64,000 bases of DNA, from positions 3,100,001 through 3,164,000 of the forward strand of contig CM035307.1 in the NCBI GenBank assembly GCA_002900995.3, given 5' to 3'. The stretch is from Ganoderma boninense (taxonomy: Eukaryota > Basidiomycota > Agaricomycetes > Polyporales > Polyporaceae). A program made the position numbers and the translations under genes. Under the pieces are notes generated by a model. The model saw only the letters and a program-made list of their open reading frames with translations. It did no database searches and was not told the origin of the DNA. Positions within the stretch are counted from its first letter, which is position 1. Every line of letters starts with the position of its first letter. Shown piece by piece: positions 48,266 to 58,354 of the stretch.

Positions 48266-49479
48266 TCAGTAGTAGGCGAGCGCGTGTAGGATGTTCTGTG
48301 GATGCTTCTCTTGCTGTGTCTGGAGGATCGTATTCATCTCATCGTCAATGTCACTTGCGTTCTCGATCTGAATGCGCACAACAGCGTGAATGAACGTCAA
48401 CTACAGTCACGATTATGCACTTCCTTGCGGCAAGGCACTTACAGCAGTGGCAAGGTCAAGGATCGCCTTACCCGCCAAGTGAGCTTCCTCATGATTGTCC
48501 TTGATTTCTAGATTGATTATATGTACGGGTTTGTTGAAGTCGCCGCCTCTTGTGAGCAGGTCTTAAATGGCATCAGTGTGTAGACAACAGGGTATGCTTG
48601 ATCTCTCCTCACCATCGCAGACAGCATCGAAACACCTCTCCTCGCAAGTTATAACGATGTCAGCTACAGTCTTAGACTCCTGCCATCGCTCTGGTGCTAG
48701 TTTGATTCGCCTATTCCTGTCAATCATCTGCAGGAGTCCGTTCGCGGTATACCTACATGAGAATATCAGTGCCATTGAGATGATCAAGAGCCTTAACGGG
48801 GGTACCCACAATCGAGCATCCTGGGCCTGCAGCTCCTCGTAAATGTCATTATAGGGGGTGCCAAAGGGGTACACGTTCGGTTTGTCTATGGCAGGACCGG
48901 GTAATCGCACAGCCGACCCGGTCCCAGACGAACACACGCGGAAACCTGCCTTACTGAAAGGACGCACGTTCGTGGCTCAACGCCTATGCTCCAGGGGAAT
49001 GACAGACTTACGCGAGCACATAGTGACCTTCCATTGACCGGTTCTGGGTGTGGGTCAGTGTCCGTACCGAGGAGGAAAACGACAAAGGGACGCACTTGGT
49101 TGCTTGCACAAACTACGCAGAACAGCGGACGGGGTCGATAACCTGTAGGCTGCCGCTCATGGGGCAGGGCAGACGCGCCCTGGACTTCCTGCACAAGCTG
49201 TTGGTTCGACACATCATGGGCTGCGTACTGTGGTAGTGTGGCGGTCGGGTATGCTGGATAGTTCTGGGGGCCCGGTGGGGGGTATCCTTGCGAATGAGAT
49301 GCATGGATAGAAGTGGGAGCTTGGTGCGGAAGAGCCTGATGAGGTAGAGCTTGGTGTGGGAGGACTTGTGGCGGAGGAGGTCCTTGAGGGGGTGGCCCAG
49401 AGGGAGTGTTTGAATGCGACCTCTGTAAGCGCGGATCTTGACGGGCAAGACGAGGGTCCCGAGCTCTTCTTGGGTCCAT
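48266..49479 (-). CDS. SSU72: SSU72 RNA polymerase II CTD phosphatase
   Basis: Dephosphorylates Ser5/Ser7 of the Pol II CTD within the cleavage/polyadenylation machinery. The catalytic CX5R loop is FCVVCASNQ spliced to [11 protein letters not shown]. Next are [100 protein letters not shown] and the end NILHALAYY. The start at 49479 adds an N-terminal extension of roughly 115 residues: [20 protein letters not shown] followed by Pro/Gln-rich sequence with LPHQA triplicated. The core is standard and the extension has no counterpart in yeast Ssu72. About seven exons. Confidence 0.94.
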
Positions 49480-51671
49480 GGAGGTTTAAGGCTGAAACGG
49501 GCGCGTCAGTAAGAGGGTCGAGCGAGTAAGAGGGCGGGATCCAAGTCTCAGCAGTATCTAGAACATTTCGAGTCGTCTCCTCGACCCCGCAGGTAGCTGT
49601 TTTTTGCAGGTCGAGCATACGCTTCCACTCTGTAGTCATCTTGAACCATAAGCAACAAGATCGGTACTCACCTGAAGGGAACTATCCAGGACCACCGACA
49701 GGTAGGAGAGATTGGAAGCGGACAGAAGGAAAGGTTAGGCAGACGCGCTGGGAAATACTCAGACTGAGACTGTCTGCCGCTTGGCCGCGCGTGTTGGTCA
49801 CACCGGGCCGTGGGATCGGATGTAGAAGTCCGAAAAGCCGCGGACTCGAAGGCACTTCGACGCAGAGTCACTCGTCCTCGTCCACATACTCACTGGATTC
49901 TACTGTACTGGGTTGCCACCGTTCAGTCGGCGCTGCGTAGTGTGTCGTCAGAGCTCTATCGGAGGCACGTCCAAACCTCTTGGTACACTACCCTTACTGT
50001 AAGGTCCTAGGATGTGACGCTGCGAAATGCAGGTTGCTTTTGCGACCCAACTGCGGCAATGATCACCCTCATCGGAAGACAAACTGTCACCCTTTTCTCT
50101 TGCAGATCAACTCTGATGTCCTGTTGCATTTTATGCTGAATCTTCAGTCCTCGCTGAATGGTGAATGTCAAGATGATGAGGTCTAGTTCAATCTTCGTCG
50201 GGCTTCACTTGACATGAACGGCTTCTAACATTCCTACGTAGCGCAGGTACTCGTCTTGCCACTGACAGTATTCTATCGACCCTTTCTCATAGCTGATTTC
50301 AAATCATGGCAGGTAACTGTTCATGATCCAGCTGCTCTAACTGTTTGTCTTGCTACACGGAGAGTATTCTATCGACATGAGCGTCCTAGTCAAATTCTAA
50401 GCTACTTCCATAAACTCCTCCACATGTCAAGTCGTCGTCGACAAGACCGTGCACACCCTACGTTCGACACGATCTTCCAATGCTGAGAGCACCCGGACTA
50501 CGCGTGTTTGGGAACTCCGTAAGCCGCGCTGCAGCGTGTGTGGATCACAACGGTCAGATTTGATATCTGATATATGGACGGTAAGCATGGACCCATTGAT
50601 TCATTGACCGTCGCGGCAGACACAGCATACCCCCCGCAGATCCAATTTCAGGGAGGGCTAATCACGGATTCTAGCATTTTGTGCCTGTGCTAGAACGTGT
50701 CTCTGATAGTCATGTTCCAAGTTGGCGCCTCCCACTTTGCGTTCTTGCGAGCGATCCTCAAGCAGACGCATTCCCACCTCAGTTGCTGGTCGTTAGCGAG
50801 ACCGTGGCCTCGGTTGGTCCTCGTGGTCATGACATTCCCTGCTGTTTGACCTCGGCTGTCATCCAACTACGCGACTAGAATAGGCGGAACGATTTCTGAA
50901 GATCACCATGACCGGTCCGCTGGCAATTATGTACACCTCTTCGTGACATACTTGAAACCTAGAAGAATTGCTCATTGCGACCGTCCACAGCGTTACATCA
51001 TGTAGGACCAGAGTCCAGGAGGGCCAGACAAGGTACGATCCTCGTATCTCTTAGGCCATCTCTACAACTCGGAGTCCTATTAGGGCAGCAAGCTGCAGCA
51101 CATGGTAAACAATTTAATTCATACAACTTCCCGCGTCCGCCGTCGTACATCTGTCGCGCACCTCAGCCGACTCGGCCATCAAAGTTGGCCCGGGCATACG
51201 TTTGGAAGGCATGAATAACATGTGCGGGCGTAAAATCCACCTTCTTCGCTCACCTCTGTGGATGCGTCCGAACATTGGCCTACCATACCGGTACGCATTC
51301 TCCGGTCGGGCGGTTGCCGGGGCTCTGGACCCCTCGTTAATATGATAGGTGCTGGTAATCGTAGCAGCCGGCTCTTCGAAGCAGTGTCTGGCTCCGAGTA
51401 CTATATCACTTAAGGTACGGGACGTAACTCTAGGTCATTCAAGCACCGAATTGCATCCAGCTGCTGTTGATCTTCCCCAACATCCTTGTATGTACGACAT
51501 TTGAGTTATGGGTCACACTTGGACAGCATATCGAAGTGAGTAGGTCCTGTTGCTGCAATGTCGGGGAACCACTGATAATCTATGGCCAGAAACAACAAGA
51601 GCGGCACAAGCTGGTCTGGTTGCGAGTTTGCGTCACAGCTACGGAGGTAGAGAACGACGTATTACGTATAT
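49480..51671. other. Gene-poor 2.2-kb region
   Basis: No credible gene in either strand. It looks less GC-rich than its flanks. Two related words ending AGTATTCTATCGAC occur at about 50,266-50,279 and 50,364-50,377. It holds the SSU72 promoter at its left edge. Confidence 0.4.
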
Positions 51672-51745
51672 GGCCGGCTAGCTCAGTTGGTTAGAGCGTG
51701 GTGCTAATAACGCCAAGGTCGTCGGTTCGATCCCGGCGTTGGCCA
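51672..51745 (+). tRNA. tRNA-Ile (anticodon AAT), copy 1
   Basis: 74-nt cloverleaf with A box TAGCTCAGTTGG and B box GGTTCGATCCC. The anticodon stem TGGTG/CGCCA encloses loop CTAATAA, so the anticodon is AAT. The acceptor arm is GGCCGGC/GTTGGCC with G-U pairs at positions 5 and 6, discriminator A. No intron. The first run of four or more T downstream is T8 at 51802-51809, 56 nt past the gene. Confidence 0.95.
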
Positions 51746-52100
51746 GAACAGCGATATCCTGTAGCTCGGGCTGGAAGGACAACTCCTTGAAGTCTACGCG
51801 GTTTTTTTTCTGCATCATCAACGATTGAATACCAGTACGTGCATTCCTCAGTGCTGTGTGCATTCCTGCGGCCATGTGTATGATAGTGTATGCATTCCAA
51901 TGGAGCCATAGTGCTGGTTGCTGCCGCTTGCTGTAGCCTGTAGGCGTTGTTGGGGTTATATCCGGTGATCGCCGGGGCATGAACTACACAGTTTTCAGCC
52001 ACCCCAAGGCCATATTCCCACGCTTGTAAGCATCGAGAGGAGCGCTGACGGCAGGTAGAGCAGCAACTGGAATCCTCAAGACCCTCCGCACGACGTCGCC
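51746..52100. other. Intergenic, tRNA trailer and RPL29 promoter
   Basis: About 355 bp. Contains the T8 tract at 51802-51809, the likely Pol III terminator of the upstream tRNA, and the RPL29 promoter. Confidence 0.4.
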
Positions 52101-52525
52101 ATGGCCAAATCCAAGAAGTATGTTCATGACTATGTTTCGGTTGCGCTGAACTGACAAACGTATACGTATACTAGCCATACCAACCACAACCAGAACCGCA
52201 AGGCTCACCGCAATGGTATCAAGAAGCCCCAGAGCCAGAGGACACGTTCGATGAAGGGCGTGCGTATTCATCTTCTCCATTTTGTCGCTAGGTGTTGACT
52301 CGTGTCTATCGTTAGGTCGACCCCAAGGTGCGATAGAATAGTTTTGGGTTTTGAATGTGCGAGGATCTTGATATATGGTCTCGTTTCGTAGTTCCGTCGC
52401 AACTCCAAGTTCGCGTTGGTCGGTTCGGTGCGTCTTCGTTGAGTGCGCCATATATCATTGACTTATTGTTGCATTTCCATATCGTGTAGAGAAAAGCTCG
52501 CGCCGAGCAGAAGGCAGCCTCATGA
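52101..52525 (+). CDS. RPL29: 60S ribosomal protein eL29
   Basis: Tiny basic protein of the large subunit, near peptide-exit and tRNA-binding regions. Five exons: 52101-52117, 52175-52259, 52316-52327 (12 nt, encoding VDPK), 52392-52427 and 52490-52525. The product is about 61 residues: [60 protein letters not shown]. This is the complete eL29 signature and the usual length. Downstream, TFC1 converges from the minus strand. Confidence 0.95.
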
Positions 52526-52851
52526 TTCCTCTACCCCTCCATTCACTTCATCCGGTGTAGAGGAAGACTTCGAGGGCCGTGCCCCATGGGAGACGAGCCG
52601 GCACCCATCTCAGGCAAGGAGAGGCCGATTCATGTAAAACACCACCTCCACGATCATGTTGTGTATGCCATCGCCGCTATGCATAGGACCTACCGCGCAG
52701 AAATTGAAAAGTCCAAAAACAGCCAGCTTCTCGTGCGTGATGTCGAATCGAGCAATATAGTTGTCACAGGACAGTACGTATGGATACAAAGGTTGGGTGC
52801 GTGCGCATACATCGAACATCGGCCAGACCAAGAAAGGGGATGATGACGCGG
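52526..52851. other. Intergenic between convergent RPL29 and TFC1
   Basis: About 325 bp of 3' flanks; nothing else recognised. Confidence 0.4.
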
Positions 52852-55005
52852 ATTACTGGGGAGGAAATTTAAGGTTCTTCCTCTGTTGCTCCAGGGTGGT
52901 CATAAGCCGGTGTGCCTTGATACTCACTCGTCAGGAAGGTTGCGATTGCTACAGTACGAGGAGCACTCACCGCTGCATCCTCGGGGGGGAGCGCGCCCTT
53001 AGCCATGTTGTGCTTCCCGAACTTGAGTCTGTGCCGGTGCCTCTGTGGCAACTTATCTGTCCCCTCCTGCGGCACGAGCAGTGCCTCGCACTCTTCCTGC
53101 GTCGCAATGTGTCCAAGGAGGAGCGAGAAGAACTTGTGCCGCAGGACGGTCTTTATGCGTTCGAGGGCGTGCGTCGTGTACCACCCGTCGCGCTCGTTGC
53201 ATGCCTCGCGCAGCGAGTCCTCGTCATCGGCCTCGATCATCTCCTTCAACATCGCGTCCGTGATGTCGCACAGCTGGAAGGCGGCCGTCTCGGAGGTGAC
53301 TGTCTCGCCGTCGAAGATGTGTGATCGCCGCTCGTCCATGCCGGAGAACCGCGCCTGCGCAGACTCGTTGCGCTGCTCCTGTCGCCGGGTGACGACCGAC
53401 GGGCGCACGATGGGGTGGTTGATGTTGCGGAAGTACAGGCGTTGGTAGCTGCAGCGAGTGAGTGAGGGTTGAACTGATTGTGGGGAAGAGAATTTTACGT
53501 ACAAGCGGGCGTCGGGGTCTACACGAGGGTCGTACCCCAGGCGAACGTATGTGTCTCGCCATGGTCCATCCTCGAAGACGTACGAAACCAGAGGCAGTAG
53601 ATACTTTGAGCTATCCATGCAAACGTTAACATATACGTGCGCATAGAAAGAAGACAATGGCCCACTTGATGATGTCCCGCACTTCCAATGGCATGAACTG
53701 GTTGAAGATCGCTGCACGCGTCCACACGGGTCGTTCCTGGAAAAGCTAATGCCAGATTCAGTTTGCTGATACTCCCAGAAATTGAACTGGAAGCGCACCT
53801 CTCCGAGCCTCTTCAGGATCTTCTTGTCGGCTAGACCACGCTGTTCCTCCACTGCTGCCGACGGCTTTTCGGGTACCTAAATATCTCCTATGAGACATCT
53901 CACAAGTTACCGTGATCGTGACACGTACGTTTTTCTCCGTGTACGAGACGGCAATGGGCCCAAAGCCCTTCCACCGCATGCGGTTGATCAGCCGCTTCTT
54001 CTCCTCACCAGTATCCTCATCCACGACGATGGTTTCGACAGAGGCAGTATTTGCTTTATAACTATACAAGATAGACACATTAGAGCTCCCACCTCTTTGC
54101 GTGCAAGACCACGATACATACTTATAGTTCTGTGGGACCCCTTGTCGACTGAACAGAGGTGGAGGGAACAGCCGAAGGTTGCTCTTCGTCTTTGCAATCA
54201 TATTAGAATCAGCAGCGTTGCCCTCAAGCAGTTGCGGATCTATGTCCATTGCGGACGGGTCAGCTTCTGCGGCTGTGATAGTATACTCCTCCTTCTCAGG
54301 GGGTATGTGATACTGCAACAGTCCTTCCACTATTAAATGACGAAGCGCGAGCCCTTCAGCAGACATCTTTGCGCAGGAAGGTGGCCTCCTACCATCCATG
54401 GTGTCCATGGCGTTGCGCAACTGAGAGACCGGATCTGACATGTCCGGTTGATACTGAAAGTCCGCCATACCTGAAGTGACAAAATTAGCGCATACAGCGC
54501 ATACACTTCAAGAACTCGCACACGTACTCCTGAACCTCGCCGTCTTGGGCACGACTCCGACAGCCTCCACGGTGTACTCCCCGGTCGTCTCGTCCCCAGG
54601 CTCCGCGACTCCATCCTTTCGTTTTCGTTTTCGCTTCACAACCTTCAGCACGATATTGCTGGTGGGGACAACCTCGCCAGGTATGGGATGTGCATACGGG
54701 TTGCCTGGGCGGAGGCGCAGTTCGAGGAGGGATTCGACTCGGTCTCTCCCTGTCGCGCGACGAAACGCCGTGTCAATCGCATGCTGTCCGCCGAGACGCT
54801 CTATGGCGAGCGGTGCCGAGGTGGGCTGAACGTAACCTGGGTACTCGACGGAGTAGAAGTGTGCAGCGGGAAGTGGACGCTCTGGGGCTGCTGTGGGGGT
54901 TGATCCTTGTCGAGAATGAGAGCGACTTTCGGCCTGAGGGCGCAAGGCGGATGGTCCTGCGATGGGCTGCGAGGGTCCCGCTTGAAGAGCTGGGTCAATT
55001 TCCAT
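52852..55005 (-). CDS. TFC1: TFIIIC subunit tau95 homologue (TFC1/Sfc1/GTF3C5)
   Basis: Subunit of TFIIIC that binds the A-box side of tRNA genes and recruits TFIIIB/Pol III. The start at 55005 gives MEIDPALQAGPSQPIAGPSA. The family N-terminus follows: FYSVEYPGYVQPTSAPLAIE, RLGGQHAIDTAFRR, LELRLRPGNPYAHPIPGEVV, PTSNIVLKVVKRKRKRKDG. The central block has FPPPLFSRQGVPQNYKYKAN, MRWKGFGPIAVSYTEKNVPE and the winged-helix-like ELFQERPVWTRAAIFNQF. Then LLPLVSYVFEDGPWRDTYVR, LGYDPRVDPDARLY and FRNINHPIVRPSV. The final exon reads AHRLMTTLEQQRKNLKFPPQ and stops at 52852. About ten exons, some short. Confidence 0.88.
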
Positions 55006-55171
55006 GGATCTGAAGGGAGGGTGTGCGGGGACTAGGACAAGGCGTCGAGACGCGAGAATCATCAGACGCGTCCAGTCACGTGCAGCTTGCGTACCTGCTT
55101 TCGACCCTGAGCTACGTCAGAAATAGCCTTGCTTTCTTTCTGTTTGCACGGCGGACGACCTCTTGCGCGAC
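55006..55171. promoter_or_regulatory. Divergent promoter TFC1 / PKR1 with CACGTG and ACGCGT
   Basis: 166 bp between start codons. It contains ACGCGT at 55066-55071 and CACGTG at 55077-55082, five bases apart. These are single copies, so weak evidence. Confidence 0.45.
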
Positions 55172-55570
55172 ATGGATGGCGACGATAGGACTGCGAACGA
55201 CGCTACGGGAATCCCCCCAACAGAGGATGCCCTCAACAGCTTCTTTTCTGGCATCCTTGCACCTGGCTCGTCCCTCAACCCGACGTTCCTCCTCGCCCTT
55301 GACGGCGTCCTTGCAACCCTCCTCCTCGTGCTACTCGGGCTCTTCGTCGTGACGAACTATAATGTCCACTTGCTTTTCCTGAGCATCATCGAGCTCTGCT
55401 TATGGGCAAGCATCAAGTGGTGAGTGTTGCGACTCGTGGGTACCTTCGTGCCACACCGGGTGCTAACGTGGCTTCAGGTTCCTGTCCGAGCTACAACAAG
55501 TGCGGGCACAAGAAGCTGCGCAAAACCGTTCAGATGCAAACAAGACAGGTTCGAAGCCTAAGACGAATAA
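55172..55570 (+). CDS. PKR1: PKR1-like V-ATPase assembly factor (ER membrane)
   Basis: Small two-helix ER membrane protein needed to assemble the V0 sector. Exon 1 (55172-55419) begins MDGDDRTAND and has the family motif DALNSFFSGILAPGSSLNPT, followed by hydrophobic segments FLLALDGVLATLLLVLLGLF and VHLLFLSIIELCLWASIKW. Exon 2 starts at 55478 with FLSELQQVRAQEAAQNRSDA. A stop at 55568-55570 is used if the AA at about 55,566 were AAA, giving a SKPKTK end; as written, the frame stays open to 55835 with an implausible tail that overlaps PSF3. The family call is good and the end is uncertain. Confidence 0.8.
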
Positions 55571-55671
55571 GCCATGCATTGGTATAGAAGACCCGCATAT
55601 CCTACACATTATATCCTACAGCACTATTTCCATGACGTGTTGGAGCTCCAATCTTCCCTATTTACCGACGC

Positions 55672-56630
55672 CCTCGCTCGCTCACCTCATACCACACCTT
55701 GGTCCTCTTTTGCACTCTCCTGTGCAAGCTGGAACACTGTCACAACATGGTCACCGTCAGCCAGAACGCATGAGAGGAAAGGCGAGGGTAGGCAAGGGAA
55801 GGATGGTGCTCGAGTGGGCGACAGGAAGAAGATGAAGCACGTACATTCTCGTTCCGTGCCATCCATTCCTTCTCGGAACGATGCGACGCTTGCGTCTCCA
55901 CCACGGGAACCAGCCCCGGCGGACGCCTGCAGGGATGCAAAGTGCTGCGCTTGATCGATTACTTCTGGTAGCCGGGCGCGGAATGTCTGCAGCGCATGGA
56001 GCGGGGGAGAATCGAGGTTGACAGGAAGGGAGAAGAGGGAAGCTGACGTCAGTGGGAGGGGTGGGCGGAAGGGTGTGGGGAATGAACGTGCCTCTGTCAG
56101 GACTTTCGACAGCTCCTCAGCGGGTTCGTCGTTTAGTCTAAAGACCGCATAGATGGCGTTGAGCACCAGTGTGAACATGGAAGAAAAGGCACGTACAGTC
56201 GCATGATCATTCGTCCGAAACCATACCATAATCCCCCTTGGCCGACAAGCGTGGAGAGACGGACACTCTTTGGCTCCGCGTTCAAGGCATTTCGAACCCG
56301 GGCGGCGAAGGGTGGTGGAACTGTGAAGTCCGCATAGTCTCTGTGTACCAGAAATGCTGAGGTTGCTTCTCGTGTGTCGGCGGAAATTACTGGAGACTCA
56401 CGAGAAGATGAGAATGTATGCCATCCAGAGAGGGATTTGTACCTTGCTCAAGGCCTTGATCTGCCAGTCATGGCATCAGATATCCTCATTGTACAAAGAC
56501 TGATCAGCCCACGTCTCCGACTTTGCCACCGTCAAGGTGGCCCATGTCGGGCACATCAACCTTGAAGGTGCATTGGATCTTCTGGTTCTCTGGCCAGAAT
56601 AGACTCGATGGAATAGTAGTCATCTTCCAT
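55672..56630 (-). CDS. PSF3: GINS complex subunit PSF3
   Basis: Subunit of the GINS tetramer in the CMG replicative helicase. The start at 56630 gives MEDDYYSIESILA. A one-base surplus near 56,594 must be removed to continue as ENQKIQCTFKVDVPDMGHLD. After an intron: IKALSKVQIPLWMAYILIFS, then DYADFTVPPPFAARVRNALN, AEPKSVRLSTLVGQGGLWYG and FGRMIMRL. C-terminal part: LNDEPAEELSKVLTEA, FRARLPEVIDQAQHFASL, FREGMDGTERE and LAQESAK. With AAA instead of AAAA near 55,698 the end reads KRTKVWYEVSERGRR, stopping at 55672; as written it stops at 55687. Tail-to-tail with PKR1. Confidence 0.85.
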
Positions 56631-56887
56631 GGTTTATGGATGTTTATTCTTCGATGTAGGCGAGCGGGAGATGTAGCCTGCAGACGTGGGGAATATAGCC
56701 TCAGTCGGAGCGGAGGTCAGAAACGAAGGTGGCTGAAGGATGCCGACGCGACGCGTCGCGAAACGCGTCCCCGCGTCAGTTTCCCACGGGCGGGACATGC
56801 CACATTTACGGGACTTCCACGCCGTACAGGCCACCGCCTCCGTCTTCACGCCTCTGCTTCAGCCTGCATCCGCCAAGCTCTACTGAA
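56631..56887. promoter_or_regulatory. Divergent promoter PSF3 / mitochondrial protein, with MCB/SCB-like cluster
   Basis: 257 bp between start codons. ACGCGT (MCB) occurs at 56751-56756 and 56763-56768, and CGCGAAA (SCB) at 56757-56763 overlaps both. In fungi such boxes bind MBF/SBF and drive G1/S transcription of replication genes. PSF3 is one. Confidence 0.6.
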
Positions 56888-57592
56888 ATGCTCTGCCGAT
56901 CGTGCATCCCCAAAGTACCCGCTCCGACGCATACTCGTGCACTCGCGACCTCTGCTACCCGCCTCATCCACATTCAAGCACTACGTCACTCGTCTCTCCT
57001 GACCCATTCGCGACCATCGAGCCACGCAATTCCCCAATCACACCATGCTAGGTTCTCGTCGCAAATACGCGACGCGTTCCGCACCCGCGCGTCGTTCTCG
57101 ACGACAGCACAGCGGAGAGCCAACGAAGTGCCCACCGAGAACTTGCAAGCAATGTTCAGTCAACAGCAGAAGCTGCTGAAGCTTATGCAGGATAAGCCAG
57201 AGCTTCTAGAAAACATCAACGAGTTTATGCAGCTGTTGAAGGATAACGGTGTGCCAGTTTTCGTTTCCGTTTCTCATTTCAATCATTTCAATCTGACTAT
57301 CTACGTTTGCGTGTGCCCTGTGCAGGGGTCGACCTTTCAACAGGGGTTATGCCCAGCAAGATGTTCATGCTACGATTGCTCATGAAGCAGGAGATTCGGG
57401 AGAGCGCGATGAAGATGGTGGCTACATTACAAGAGGCGGGCATCGACATCCAATCCAAGGTCCGTCAAGCCTCCAATCCCCGTTAGGAGTTTGTCAAATC
57501 TTATTTACTATCGGCCGTATTTATCTCTTCTTCAGGAGGTCGTGGAGTCGTTCATGGCGATGCAGAAGATGGCCAAGGATGTCAAGAAGTAA
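56888..57592 (+). CDS. Small probable mitochondrial protein, function unknown
   Basis: Exons 56888-57248, 57326-57459 and 57536-57592, about 183 residues. The first 80 residues are Arg/Ser/His-rich with almost no acids (e.g. HARFSSQIRDAFRTRASFST), a strong mitochondrial presequence. The mature part is helical: FSQQQKLLKLMQDKPELLEN, INEFMQLLKDNGVDLSTGVM, PSKMFMLRLLMKQEIRESAM and EVVESFMAMQKMAKDVKK. No transmembrane segment or known motif. I do not recognise a named family; the helical part looks conserved. Confidence 0.75.
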
Positions 57593-58354
57593 GTTACAGA
57601 GAAGGTCATAGTAGTTCTGGACCTCGCTCGTCTGTCGTCTCTACGCGACTTCTGAGCCTGCGCATCCCGGGGACGCATTGGATGATTTTATGGGTTTCCG
57701 AGTTATACAGTACGCTGTGGAATTCCGCAGGCTCTCCTGACGTCTGAAACTCCCCTGAATAACAAGATACAAAGGCTAGGGGAACGACGGCGTGCCTAGC
57801 CCGACGATAACTTGTGGATCAACATTTGGGCAAGGGAACCTAAAGTTCCTGAACCTGATGCGAGTGTGCGTCTCACTTTCGCGAAGGGCATGGAAAAGTA
57901 TGACGTACGTACCAATACAGCCATAATTTTTATCTTTGCAAAAGCTGTACTTAAGAGGCGATGGTGATCGCATGGCTCAGAAGGCGAACATTGACCGTTA
58001 GCTGCGGGGAGGAGACCGCGGGTTGTACCATTTGCGTTGAGGATGACGGACCACTGGAACTGCTATGCGTGTTGAAATGGTGGAGCACAGAGAGGACTAG
58101 GATCTATAAGTGCGAAACGGCACATGAAGAGGACTGTCGGAGGGAGCGTGGTGGTTTGTGGAGTGAGGTTGGTAGGCTGGTGGGAAGAGGTGGCGGGCAG
58201 TGTGATGACGTAGTGCCGCCTCGATGACGCCATGGAACTCGCCTCCTTCAAATCCGTTTCAAGTCGTTTCCCGTCACTCACATCCCCCAACCTCTCTCTC
58301 GTCCCCTTGCCGTAATACCCCATTTCTCTCCCCCCCCCTCACACCGCCCTTGCC
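57593..58354. other. Intergenic, promoter of RCK2-like kinase
   Basis: About 760 bp. A C9 run lies at about 58,330-58,338, 20 bp before the kinase ATG. No gene supported. Confidence 0.4.
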
